DNA of 64,000 nucleotides. Source: Primorskyibacter flagellatus. GTDB lineage: Bacteria; Pseudomonadota; Alphaproteobacteria; Rhodobacterales; Rhodobacteraceae. This document shows, one piece after another, positions 26,320 through 34,632 of this stretch. Below the pieces are notes generated by a model that saw nothing but the letters and a program-made list of their open reading frames with translations, was not told the DNA's origin and ran no database searches. Both the position numbers and the translations under genes were made by a program. The stretch is from NCBI RefSeq assembly GCF_014638275.1, contig NZ_BMFJ01000002.1, forward strand, positions 310,001 through 374,000. Reading direction: 5' to 3'. The stretch's first letter is position 1. Each line of letters begins with the position of its first letter.

Positions 26320-27885
26320 TCAGCCGAGCGTCACGTCGCGGAACTTCGGCTTGCCAAGCAGGTTCGCCTTGAAGTTCTGCACCCTGTCCGTGGTCGCATC
26401 GACCTCGTACCGGATCGACAGCGGGATACAGAGCGCGGCTTCCATCGCCAGCTTCTGCACCGTGGACAGCGCCGCCGCCCGTTCTGCCTGGTCGTTCGAT
26501 TCCCGGCTTTTCTGAAGCGCGGCGTCATAGCCTTCCGGCGGCGCGACCCGGCCCGGATTGTAGTAGGACGTCTGCCCGTACATCAGCGCGTAGGTCAGGC
26601 TCGGGTCGGGGCGTCCGGTCCAGGCCGACATCAGCAGGTCGCCCACCTTCTCGTCCCCGAAGAACCGGCCCGAGGCTTCGGAGATCGGCGCATTGGTGAA
26701 CCGTCCCTTCACGCCGATCTTGGCCCATTGCGCCAGCAGGAATTCCTGCCGCTGCACCGACCCCTGATCGGGATACCCCCGCATGTCGAGCTCGATCCCG
26801 TCGGCGAAACCGGCCTCCTCCATCAGCTTCTTCGCGGCATCCACGTCGAAGGTCGTGACGGCGGCGGCCTCTTCGGACCAGGCCCAGTGCGCCTTGGGCA
26901 GGTTCATGTAGGCCGGTTCGCCGACCCCCGCCTGCGTCACCTGCACATAGGCGTCCCGGTCGATGGCCAGTGACATGGCGCGCCGCACCCGGACATCCTG
27001 CAGCGGACCGCGGGCCGAGTTCAGGTAGACCTGATAGATATAGAGCGTCGGCCCCGCCACCAGCGTCAGGTTCGGCATCTTGTCGACCAGCTGCTGCTGC
27101 CGTTCGTCCAGCTGATAGGCCAGATCGACCTGACCGGACTGGATCGCCCGCAGGCCCGTTGCCGCCTCGGGGATGACGTTCAGGACGATGCCGTCGACGC
27201 CGGGGATGCCTTCGCGCCAGTGATCGGCGAACCGTTCGCCCGACACCTTCTCGTTGTCGGTCCAGCCGGTGAAGGTCCAGGGCCCGGTGCCGACCGGCGC
27301 GCGGTCCACATTCGCCTCCGGATCGTTGTTCAGCGCCTGCGGCGACACCATCATGCCGGCGCGGTCCGACAGGATCAGCGGCAGCGCCGTGTCGGGCGCC
27401 GACAGCGTCAGCGTTACCGTCAGCTCATCGGTCGCCTGCACCTCGGACACGTTGGCGAGGTCCTTCTTGATGTTGGACAGCTGCGCCGTGCGGTTGCGGT
27501 CGAGGTTGAACTTCACCGCCTCCGCGTTGAAGGGCGATCCGTCGTGGAAGGTCACGCCCTCCTGCAGCTTCAGTACCAGCGTCGTCGGGTCGGTGAAGTC
27601 CCAGCTCGCCGCCAGCCCCGGCTTCGGCGCCAGCGTCTCGGGTTCCCAGTCCACCAGCGTGTCGTAGAAGTTGTACAGGAACACGTGGTCCGACCCCGCG
27701 CCGCCGGTGGCGGGATCAAGGCTCGACGGGTTCGAATTGGCGCGGATCCGCAGCACGTTTCCGTCCTGGGCAAAGGCCCCGCGCGGCAGCAGGCCGATGG
27801 CCGCGGCCCCCGCCATGCCCGCGAGCACCTGGCGTCGCCGCAGCGGGGGCAGCGTGTTGATGATTTCCTCGGGTCGTTTTGTCAT
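26320..27885 (-). CDS. ABC transporter substrate-binding protein (SBP_bac_5), Tat-type signal
   Basis: A 521-residue periplasmic solute-binding protein of family 5 (DppA/OppA/NikA). The signal region is RRRQVLAGMAGAAAIGLLPRGAFAQ, a twin-arginine-like start followed by a hydrophobic stretch and an AFA cleavage site. Landmarks are SSLDPATGGAGSDHVFLYNFYDTLV, LQEGVTFHDGSPFNAEAVKFNLDR and the VRRAMSLAIDRDAYV region. ATG 27885 is preceded by GGAGG at 8 bases, which decides against the TTG at 27900. It delivers the unknown substrate to the adjacent permeases. Confidence 0.93.
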   Translation of the reverse strand: MTKRPEEIINTLPPLRRRQVLAGMAGAAAIGLLPRGAFAQDGNVLRIRANSNPSSLDPATGGAGSDHVFLYNFYDTLVDWEPETLAPKPGLAASWDFTDPTTLVLKLQEGVTFHDGSPFNAEAVKFNLDRNRTAQLSNIKKDLANVSEVQATDELTVTLTLSAPDTALPLILSDRAGMMVSPQALNNDPEANVDRAPVGTGPWTFTGWTDNEKVSGERFADHWREGIPGVDGIVLNVIPEAATGLRAIQSGQVDLAYQLDERQQQLVDKMPNLTLVAGPTLYIYQVYLNSARGPLQDVRVRRAMSLAIDRDAYVQVTQAGVGEPAYMNLPKAHWAWSEEAAAVTTFDVDAAKKLMEEAGFADGIELDMRGYPDQGSVQRQEFLLAQWAKIGVKGRFTNAPISEASGRFFGDEKVGDLLMSAWTGRPDPSLTYALMYGQTSYYNPGRVAPPEGYDAALQKSRESNDQAERAAALSTVQKLAMEAALCIPLSIRYEVDATTDRVQNFKANLLGKPKFRDVTLG

Positions 27886-27958
27886 GACGTCATCCTCCAA
27901 TATTCGTCACAAGGTCTTCTTGGCTTTCGCCGTCCTCCGGCCGGGTTGCCCCGGCTTC

Positions 27959-28978
27959 TCACGTTGCGGGGACCGCGCCGTCCGCAGGCAGCGGGGGCGG
28001 GCCGTCGGGGGTGGTATGATGGCAGGCGACGCGGTGATCCGGCCGGACCTCGCGCCACTCCGGCGCCTGTGTCGAGCAGATCTCCGTCGCCCATGGGCAG
28101 CGGGTGTGAAAGCGGCAGCCGGAGGGCGGGTTCACCGGACTTGGAATGTCCCCCTCCAGCACCATCCGACGGCGGTGGCGCAAATGGGCCGGCAGCGGCT
28201 GCGGTTCCGCCGAGAGCAGCGCGATCGTGTAGGGATGCAGCGGCGCGTCGATCACGCCCTCTGTCGGCCCCAGTTCGACGAACTGGCCAAGATAGGTCAC
28301 GGCGATCCGGTCGCTGATCTGCGCCACCACCGAAATGTCATGCGCGATAAACGCGTAGGCCACGCCGAGGCTGTCCTGCAATTCCTTGAAGAGGTTCAGG
28401 ATTTCGCCCCGGATCGACACGTCCAGCGCCGCCACCACCTCGTCGCAGACGATCAGCCGGGGGTCCAGCGGCAGTACACGCGCGATGTTCACCCGCTGCT
28501 TCTGCCCGCCGGAAAGCTCGTGCGGATAGCGCTGCGCCATGTCGCGCCGCAGCCCGACCTTTTCCAGCGCGGTGAGGGCGGTATCCCGCATTTCTGCCTT
28601 GCTGCGGCCGCCCGCGATGCGCATCGGTTCGGTCAGACTGTCAAGGATCGTCATCCGCGGATTGAGCGCCGCGTTCGGGTCCTGAAAGATCATCTGGAAC
28701 CGCCGCCGCGCCACTCGCCAGTCGCCGCGCGACATCCCCGCCCGGTCGGCCCCGTCGAAGGTCAGGCTCCCGCTCGTCGGGTCCAGCAGCCCGACCAGGG
28801 TGCGCCCGACGGTCGATTTGCCCGACCCGCTTTCACCGATAACGCCAAAGGTCTCTCCGGGCCGGATCTCGAAACTGACGCCGTCCACCGCCCGCACTTC
28901 CTCCGTCCCGTCGAGGCTGGGGAAACGGACGGTGAGATCGCGGACCTCGATCACCGGGGCATCATCGGCACGGCTCAT
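27959..28978 (-). CDS. ABC transporter ATP-binding protein, DppF/OppF type
   Basis: A 339-residue nucleotide-binding subunit. Walker A is GESGSGKST, the Q-loop is FQDPNAALNPRM, the signature is LSGGQKQRV, Walker B is LIVCDEVVAALD and the switch His lies in FIAHDISVV. The C-terminal oligopeptide-family extension (HPYTIALLSAEP, then a Cys-containing CRFHTRCPWATEIC block) is present. It overlaps the DppD-type gene by 4 bases and would pair with it. Confidence 0.94.
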   Translation of the reverse strand: MSRADDAPVIEVRDLTVRFPSLDGTEEVRAVDGVSFEIRPGETFGVIGESGSGKSTVGRTLVGLLDPTSGSLTFDGADRAGMSRGDWRVARRRFQMIFQDPNAALNPRMTILDSLTEPMRIAGGRSKAEMRDTALTALEKVGLRRDMAQRYPHELSGGQKQRVNIARVLPLDPRLIVCDEVVAALDVSIRGEILNLFKELQDSLGVAYAFIAHDISVVAQISDRIAVTYLGQFVELGPTEGVIDAPLHPYTIALLSAEPQPLPAHLRHRRRMVLEGDIPSPVNPPSGCRFHTRCPWATEICSTQAPEWREVRPDHRVACHHTTPDGPPPLPADGAVPAT

Positions 28979-29979
28979 GCGGGCACCTCCGCCACCGCCC
29001 CGTCCAGCGACAGTTCATCGGCGCGGATACAGCGCACCCGACGCTCCGCCCCGGCAAAGCGCAGCTCCTGCGGACGACCGCAGACCTCCACCGCATGCGG
29101 GCAGCGCGGCGCGAACCGACACCCCTCGGGCATCGCCAGCGGAGCGGGAACCCGGCCGGGGATATAGGCGAACCGCCCCTTTTCCTTGTTGAAATGCGGC
29201 AGCGACCGCAACAGGCCCGAGGTATAGGGATGCAGCGGCGATACCAGCGCGGCATCGACCGGCGCGTCCTCCACGATCTCTCCGGCATACATGGTGATCA
29301 TGCGCTGGCAGGTCTCCGCCACCACGCCGAGGTCATGGGTGATGAACAGCAGCGCCGTCCCCGTCTCCTCCGACAGCCGGGTGAGCAGTTCCATGATCTG
29401 CGCCTGGATCGTCACGTCCAGCGCGGTGGTCGGTTCATCCGCGATGATGAGGTCCGGACGGTTGATCAGGGCCATCGCGATCATCACCCGCTGCCGCATC
29501 CCGCCCGACAGCTGATGCGGATATTCGTCATGCCGCTTGGCCGGGGCCGGAATCCCGACCTCTGCCAGCGCCTCGATTACCCGCGCGCGCTCCTCCGCGC
29601 GGGGCAGCGTTTCATGAAGCCGCAGCGCCTCCGCGATCTGTTCGCCGACGGTAAAGACCGGGTCCAGCGCGCTCATCGGTTCCTGGAAGATCATCGCGAT
29701 CTTCTTGCCGCGCATCCGCCGCACTTCGTTGCGGGAGGCGCGCGCCATGTCGACACCGTCCAGCGTGATCCGCCCGCCGATCCGCGCCGTGCCGGGCAGC
29801 AGCCGCATCAGCGACAGGCCCGTCACCGACTTGCCGCAGCCGGATTCCCCGACCAGCCCGACCCGCTCGCCGCGACCGATCCGGAAGGTCACGTCCCGCA
29901 CGATCGGCAGGGCGGGCTGTCCGCGCCGCCCGCTGAACCCGATCGACAGGTCCTGCACGTCGAGTATGGGCGCGCTCAT
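28975..29979 (-). CDS. ABC transporter ATP-binding protein, DppD/OppD type
   Basis: A 334-residue nucleotide-binding subunit. Walker A is GESGCGKSV, the Q-loop region is [20 protein letters not shown], the signature is LSGGMRQRV, Walker B is [12 protein letters not shown] and the switch His is in FITHDLGVV. The C-terminus has [12 protein letters not shown] and [14 protein letters not shown]. It starts inside the stop of the carboxyltransferase gene (4-base overlap), which binds transport and carboxylation genes into one transcript. Confidence 0.94.
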   Translation of the reverse strand: MSAPILDVQDLSIGFSGRRGQPALPIVRDVTFRIGRGERVGLVGESGCGKSVTGLSLMRLLPGTARIGGRITLDGVDMARASRNEVRRMRGKKIAMIFQEPMSALDPVFTVGEQIAEALRLHETLPRAEERARVIEALAEVGIPAPAKRHDEYPHQLSGGMRQRVMIAMALINRPDLIIADEPTTALDVTIQAQIMELLTRLSEETGTALLFITHDLGVVAETCQRMITMYAGEIVEDAPVDAALVSPLHPYTSGLLRSLPHFNKEKGRFAYIPGRVPAPLAMPEGCRFAPRCPHAVEVCGRPQELRFAGAERRVRCIRADELSLDGAVAEVPA

Positions 29980-31511
29980 GGCCGGTACCTCACGGCAGGG
30001 GCGTCGCGCAGGTTGCGACGCTGTGCGAGATGGATGAAGTCCACCAGATGCGCACGGGTCTCCGCCGGGTCGATGATTTCCTCCACACCGAAGGCCTCCG
30101 CCGTCCGGAAGGGGGAACGCAAAGCCTCAAGCCGGTCCGTGATCTCGGCCATCTTGGCGTCCCGGTCCGGCGCGGCGTCCAGTTCGGCCCGGTAGGCCGC
30201 CTCGATCCCGCCCTCCAGAGGGATGGAGCCCCAATCCCCCGAGGGCCACGCCACCCGGTGCCGGAACCCTTCCGGGTTCATATGCGCCGCCCCCGCCACG
30301 CCAAAGCACTTGCGCACCAGCACCGACATGACCGGCACCGTGGCGCGGTAGACGGCGGCAATCGCCCGCGCGCCCCGGCGGATCGTTCCGGCGGCCTCGG
30401 CCTCCGGCCCGATCATGAAGCCGGGGATGTCGACGAAATGCACCACCGGCAGACGGAAGGTTTCGGCAAGGTCGAGGAAACGCGCGACCTTGTCGCAGGT
30501 ATCCGCCGACCATCCGCCACCGTATATGTTCGGGTCCGAGGCAAGCACGGCAACCGGAAAACCGTCGATACGGGCGAAGGCGGTGATCGTGGCGCGGCCG
30601 AACTTCGGTGCCATCTCGAACACCGATCCCGGGTCCATCGTGCGGGTCAGCACGTCGCGCATCCGGTAGGTGCGGCGGCGATCGGCGGGCACAATGTCGC
30701 GCAGGGTTTCGTCCGCCGCGACCCGCGCCCCGGCGCCGCGCGGCAGCCCCTCCCCAACCGAGGAGGGCAGGTAGGACAGGAAGGTCCGCGCCGCGGCAAA
30801 GGCGGCTTCCTCGTCCTCCACCACCAGATCCGCCGCGCCGGCCTTTTCATGCACCGACGGCCCGCCAAGCCGGTCCTTGTCCGTGTCGATCCCGATGCGC
30901 TTCACCACCGGCGGCCCGGCAATGAACATGTGCGAGGTCGACCGGGTCATCACCGTCAGGTGCGCAGACACCGCGCGGGCGGAGGCGATACCCGCCACAG
31001 ACCCCAGCACCAGCGCCACCACCGGCACCGTTTCAAGGTTGCGGATCACCGAATCCCAGGCCGGGTTGGCAGGGACATAGGTGCGCCCCATGGCTTCAAC
31101 CGTGCGCACCGACCCTCCGGTGCCGTCGATCAGGCGGACCAGCGGCAGGCGCAGGCTCCACGCCATTTTCTCCGCCTGCACGACCTTCTCGCGGATCGAG
31201 GCATCGGCCGCCCCGCCCCGTACGGTGAAGTCGTCGGCGGTGACAACCACGTCCCGCCCGTCGATCCGGGCACGGCCGAAGATGAAGTTCGCGGGCGACA
31301 GCGACAAGAGCGCGCCGTCCTCGCCATAGCGGGCCGAGCCGCTGATGCTGCCGATCTCCCGGAATGTTCCGTCATCGCAGAGCCGGTCGATCCGGGTGCG
31401 GGCGTCGAGCTTGCCGCGCGCATGGTGCCGCGCGACCTTCTCTTCCCCGCCCATGGCCAAAGCTTCCGCACGCCGCTGTCGCAGCTGCCCAAGCCCGTCC
31501 GAGCTGTCCAT
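29976..31511 (-). CDS. Stand-alone acyl-CoA carboxyltransferase subunit (PccB/AccD-like)
   Basis: A 511-residue carboxyltransferase with N- and C-terminal crotonase-like halves. Landmarks are KVARHHARGKLDARTRIDRL, the acyl-CoA binding region GGAADASIREKVVQAEKMA, DGTGGSVRT, VFEMAPKFGRATITAFARIDG, HFVDIPGFMIGPEAE and HMNPEGFRHRVAWPSGDWG. It transfers CO2 from carboxybiotin to an acyl-CoA. It starts at ATG 31511 behind GGGAGGAG; the extension to 31658 crosses the promoter. First gene of the 11-gene operon. It has no adjacent biotin carboxylase partner, but a 75-residue biotinyl carrier and a fused BC-BCCP-CT protein are encoded in the same operon. Confidence 0.92.
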   Translation of the reverse strand: MDSSDGLGQLRQRRAEALAMGGEEKVARHHARGKLDARTRIDRLCDDGTFREIGSISGSARYGEDGALLSLSPANFIFGRARIDGRDVVVTADDFTVRGGAADASIREKVVQAEKMAWSLRLPLVRLIDGTGGSVRTVEAMGRTYVPANPAWDSVIRNLETVPVVALVLGSVAGIASARAVSAHLTVMTRSTSHMFIAGPPVVKRIGIDTDKDRLGGPSVHEKAGAADLVVEDEEAAFAAARTFLSYLPSSVGEGLPRGAGARVAADETLRDIVPADRRRTYRMRDVLTRTMDPGSVFEMAPKFGRATITAFARIDGFPVAVLASDPNIYGGGWSADTCDKVARFLDLAETFRLPVVHFVDIPGFMIGPEAEAAGTIRRGARAIAAVYRATVPVMSVLVRKCFGVAGAAHMNPEGFRHRVAWPSGDWGSIPLEGGIEAAYRAELDAAPDRDAKMAEITDRLEALRSPFRTAEAFGVEEIIDPAETRAHLVDFIHLAQRRNLRDAPAVRYRP

Positions 31512-31569
31512 GACTCTCCTCCCACGCGGCACTTGAGCCGCACCGGGACCGTCACATTGACCGGATTTT

Positions 31570-31579
31570 TTGTCAACAA
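31570..31579 (-). promoter_or_regulatory. Candidate GntR operator overlapping a TTGACA -35 element
   Basis: TTGTCAACAA is an inverted repeat with GT and AC half-sites of the kind bound by FadR-type GntR proteins. On the minus strand it contains TTGACA (31576-31571), about 60 bases upstream of the first gene of the operon. A clear -10 element is not visible, so the promoter is tentative. Confidence 0.4.
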
Positions 31580-31621
31580 TTAACATGATTGGCGAAAATG
31601 ACCGGTCGTTTTCCGCGACCC

Positions 31622-31686
31622 GAAGGGGGCTTTGCCCCCTCGGCGCGATGCGCCTCACCCCCAGGATTTATTGGGCAAGATGAAGA
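31622..31686 (-). repeat. Dispersed repeat, copy D (long form with two hairpins)
   Basis: On the minus strand it starts one base after the stop of the lipoprotein gene with CTTCATCTTGCCCAATAAAT, then GGCGC-ATC-GCGCC and GGGGGC-AAA-GCCCCC hairpins. The architecture equals that of copy C. Confidence 0.75.
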
Positions 31687-32061
31687 TCAGGGGCAGGTCC
31701 GCCGGACCGGAACCCGCAGCCCGCGCCGTCCGACAAGTACCGCGTCGACCTCGCAGGCGGGATGCGCAGCGGCGGAGCAGGACAGCGCCCCGACCAGCAC
31801 CGCCGCATCGCCGGCGATGCGCCTGACCCGGCACCCGCTGGCCTGCTGCATCGCCATCGCCGCGCGCCCGGCGAGCGGCCCGACCCGGGGGGCGTACTGG
31901 CGGTTGGTGCGCACGGCCTGCGCCTGATCGCCCTTGAGGTGAACGGTGAAGGAGGATCCTTCGACCACATGCCGCGACACCTCTGCCCCGCCGAACCCGC
32001 GCGTCGGCGCATCGCAGGCGGCGAGGAGCAGACAGGCGGTGAAGAGTACCGGGATTCGCAT
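31687..32061 (-). CDS. Small predicted lipoprotein
   Basis: A 124-residue protein with a lipoprotein signal (MRIPVLFTACLLLAAC, lipid-modified Cys16 in a LAAC lipobox). The mature part has a few more Cys residues (SGCRVRRI, LSCSAAAHPACEV and a C-terminal TCP) that may form disulfides in the periplasm. I recognise no domain. It is divergent from cobO and shares a 100-base promoter region with it. A repeat copy follows its stop directly. Confidence 0.7.
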   Translation of the reverse strand: MRIPVLFTACLLLAACDAPTRGFGGAEVSRHVVEGSSFTVHLKGDQAQAVRTNRQYAPRVGPLAGRAAMAMQQASGCRVRRIAGDAAVLVGALSCSAAAHPACEVDAVLVGRRGLRVPVRRTCP

Positions 32062-32161
32062 GGCGCCACTCTGCCCGCTGCGTGGTTAACGAAGCCTTAC
32101 CGCCCCTTGCCCGCCCTGCCCCGTCACGCTACCCCTGAGACCGCAGTCCGAGGAGAGCGCC

Positions 32162-32770
32162 ATGACCACCGATGCCGACCGCCACGCCGCCAAGATGGCC
32201 AAGAAAAAGGCCGCGCGGGACAAGATCATGGCCACCAAGACCGACGAGAAGGGGCTGGTGATCGTGCATACCGGCAAGGGCAAGGGAAAGTCCTCTGCCG
32301 CCTTCGGCATGATTTTTCGCTGCATTGCCCACGACATGCAGTGCGCCGTCGTCCAGTTCATCAAGGGCGGCATGTCGACCGGAGAGCGCGACCTGATCCT
32401 GTCCCGGTTCCAGGACATCTGTGCCTTTCACACCATGGGCGAGGGCTTCACCTGGGAAACCCAGGACCGCACCCGCGACACGGAGATGGCGCAGGCCGCC
32501 TGGTCCAGGGCAAAGGACCTGATCCGCGACCCCGCCAACCGCATGGTGCTGCTGGACGAGATCAACATCGCGCTGCGGTATGACTACATCGACATCGCAG
32601 AGGTGGTGGCCTTTTTGAAAGAGGAAAAGCCGCCGATGACCCACGTCGTCCTGACCGGTCGCAACGCCCATGACGACCTGATCGAGGCGGCCGATCTGGT
32701 GACCGAGATGGAACTGGTGAAACACCCTTTCCGGTCGGGCATCAAGGCGCAGATCGGGGTGGAGTTCTGA
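32162..32770 (+). CDS. cobO: Cob(I)yrinic acid a,c-diamide adenosyltransferase
   Basis: A 202-residue CobO/BtuR/CobA-type adenosyltransferase. The inverted-type P-loop HTGKGKGKSSAAFG is at 36-49, followed by VQFIKGGMSTGERD and the Walker B-like MVLLDEINIAL, then HVVLTGRNAHDDLIEAADLVTEM. It transfers the 5'-deoxyadenosyl group from ATP to reduced corrinoid. GAGGAGAG lies 7 bases before ATG 32162. It belongs functionally with cobC, cbiB, cobW and cobN but is cut off from cobN by the carboxylase/ABC operon. Confidence 0.95.
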   Translation: MTTDADRHAAKMAKKKAARDKIMATKTDEKGLVIVHTGKGKGKSSAAFGMIFRCIAHDMQCAVVQFIKGGMSTGERDLILSRFQDICAFHTMGEGFTWETQDRTRDTEMAQAAWSRAKDLIRDPANRMVLLDEINIALRYDYIDIAEVVAFLKEEKPPMTHVVLTGRNAHDDLIEAADLVTEMELVKHPFRSGIKAQIGVEF

Positions 32771-32876
32771 CAACAGTCTGATGACAAAAACGTCAGCATC
32801 GAAAAGTCCTATGCGGGTGTATGCTGAATGTGTCGTGCCGTGACCGCGCCGGTTTGGGCACCTGTTTCGGTTTGAC

Positions 32877-34013
32877 ATGACCCCAGACATTGCCCGTCTC
32901 GTCAGGCTGTCGCCCGGCGATCCTGCGCCGATGTTCGTCCAGAATGCCACCACCAGCCAGAAATATCGTCTTGCCAGCGCTGCTGGTCGGTATCTCGTGC
33001 TCTGCTTCCTGGGCGGTGCCACCAATCCCGCAGCCGCTGCCGCTCTTGCCGCCGTACAGGCGCGGCCTGACCTGTTCAACGACACCCATGCCAGCTTTTT
33101 CGGTGTCACTGTGGACCCGGATGATCAGCGCCTGCAGCGGGTGACCAGCCGTATTCCCGGAATTCGGCATTTCTGGGATTTCAACTTCAGTGCAAGTACC
33201 CTGTACGGCGCGGCCCCCGCACAGCCGGTGACCGGCCCTCTCCGATACACGCAACAATGGGTGGTCATCGACCCGGAACTCAGGATCATCGCCACGCTGC
33301 CCTTCGACAGTGAAGGCCGCCACCTGACCGCCATTATCGAACTCGTTTCGGCACTGCCCGCTCCGCACGTGCACACGGGACAGGAGATCATGGCGCCTGT
33401 CCTGTATCTTCCCCGAGTCTTCGAACCTGACCTGTGCGACAGGCTTATGCATGTTTATGACACACAAGGCGGCCAGGACAGCGGCTTCATGCGCGAGGTC
33501 GGCGGCCGGACCGTCGGCGTCTCTGACCACAGTTTCAAGAGCCGCAAGGATTGCGTGCTGTCCGATCAGGACCTCATTTCGGCGGCGCAGGACAGGATCC
33601 GCCGCCGCATCGTTCCGCAGATCGCCAAGGCGCACCAGTTCCATGTCACCCGGATGGAACGATACATCGTCGCCTGTTACGCCGCCGAGGACGGTGGCCA
33701 TTTCGCCGCACATCGCGACAACACCACCGCCGGGACGGCGCACCGGCGCTTCGCCGTTTCGATCAACCTCAACGACGATTTCGATGGTGGAGAGGTCAGC
33801 TTTCCGGAATACGGCCCGCGCAGCTTCAAGGCGCCGGCAGGCGGGGCGGTGGTATTTTCCTGTTCACTCCTGCACCGCGTGAGCCGCGTCGAACATGGCC
33901 GGCGCTATGCCTTCCTGCCGTTCCTGTATGACGAGGCCGCGGCGCAGATCCGGACTCGCAACGCCTCATTGATCGGAGAGGCGGAGGTCCGCCCCGATCC
34001 TACGGCAGCATGA
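32877..34013 (+). CDS. Peroxiredoxin-like / 2-oxoglutarate-Fe(II) dioxygenase fusion
   Basis: A 378-residue two-domain protein. Residues 1-160 have an AhpC/TSA-like thioredoxin fold (LSPGDPAPMFVQN, RYLVLCFLGGATNP, FFGVTVDPDD, QWVVIDPELRIIATLPF), but the peroxidatic Cys expected after T49-N50-P51 is Ala52. Residues 175-352 are a prolyl 4-hydroxylase-type oxygenase with the iron ligands H279-x-D281 and H333 and the 2OG-binding Arg343 in GRRYAF. The first domain probably serves as a scaffold and the second hydroxylates an unknown protein or small molecule. It is 106 bases after cobO and ends at a bidirectional terminator. Confidence 0.85.
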   Translation: MTPDIARLVRLSPGDPAPMFVQNATTSQKYRLASAAGRYLVLCFLGGATNPAAAAALAAVQARPDLFNDTHASFFGVTVDPDDQRLQRVTSRIPGIRHFWDFNFSASTLYGAAPAQPVTGPLRYTQQWVVIDPELRIIATLPFDSEGRHLTAIIELVSALPAPHVHTGQEIMAPVLYLPRVFEPDLCDRLMHVYDTQGGQDSGFMREVGGRTVGVSDHSFKSRKDCVLSDQDLISAAQDRIRRRIVPQIAKAHQFHVTRMERYIVACYAAEDGGHFAAHRDNTTAGTAHRRFAVSINLNDDFDGGEVSFPEYGPRSFKAPAGGAVVFSCSLLHRVSRVEHGRRYAFLPFLYDEAAAQIRTRNASLIGEAEVRPDPTAA

Positions 34014-34023
34014 AGGACGCAAA

Positions 34024-34048
34024 AGGCCCGGAAGAGTCCTCCGGGCCT
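34024..34048. terminator. Bidirectional terminator between the oxygenase fusion and atpF
   Basis: AGGCCCGGA and TCCGGGCCT form a perfect 9-bp stem with a 7-base loop. On the minus strand the stem is followed by TTTTGCG, which serves the atp operon; on the plus strand CATTTGT follows. Confidence 0.8.
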
Positions 34049-34071
34049 CATTTGTGAGACAATAGCGTGGC

Positions 34072-34629
34072 TCAGTGCAGCTTGGCGGACACCGTGTCGA
34101 TCGCGTCATCGATCATCTTGTTCGCATCGGCGGCCTTGACCTGACCGGCGATGACCTCGCGCGCGGCGGCGACGGCGATCACGACCGCCTGATCGCGCAC
34201 TTCCTTGACCGCGGAGGCCTCGGCCGAGGCGATCTGGTCTTCGGCGGCGGCAAGACGGCGGGCGATGGAGACCTCGAGGTCCTTCTTCGCCTGCGTGGCC
34301 GCTTCGGCCGCTTCGGTCTTGGCGGTGGCGACGATGCGGTCGGCCTGGGCCTGGACCTCTTTATGCTTGCGCTCGTAGGAGGCCAGCAGCGCCTGTGCTT
34401 CTTCACGCAGAGACTTGGCTTCGTCCAGCTCCGCCTTGATCTGGTCCGCGCGCTTGTCGAGCATGCCGCCGATCATCCCGGGCACGCCGAAGTAGATCAG
34501 CACGACCACGAACAGGATGAATGCCAGCAACACGATGAAATCGGTGTTGTGCAGCGAGAAGAAGGGACCGGTCGCAGCGGCGGCGGGCGATGCGGCCAGC
34601 AGGGCGGCGAGGATGGTGGCAATACGCAT
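34072..34629 (-). CDS. atpF: ATP synthase F0 subunit b
   Basis: A 185-residue b subunit. A cleavable-looking hydrophobic N-terminus is followed by the membrane anchor [19 protein letters not shown] and a long charged coiled coil (Asp/Glu/Ala/Lys-rich) that forms the peripheral stalk. Last gene of the atpI-B-E-X-F operon, 3 bases after the b' gene. The F1 genes are not in the window, as usual in this group, where F0 and F1 lie apart. Confidence 0.93.
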   Translation of the reverse strand: MRIATILAALLAASPAAAATGPFFSLHNTDFIVLLAFILFVVVLIYFGVPGMIGGMLDKRADQIKAELDEAKSLREEAQALLASYERKHKEVQAQADRIVATAKTEAAEAATQAKKDLEVSIARRLAAAEDQIASAEASAVKEVRDQAVVIAVAAAREVIAGQVKAADANKMIDDAIDTVSAKLH

Positions 34630-34632
34630 GGC

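Noticed and set aside
16734..31511. Recent genomic island brought in by an integrase
   Set aside because: No integrase, transposase, tRNA end or flanking direct repeat is visible, and base composition looks like the surroundings.
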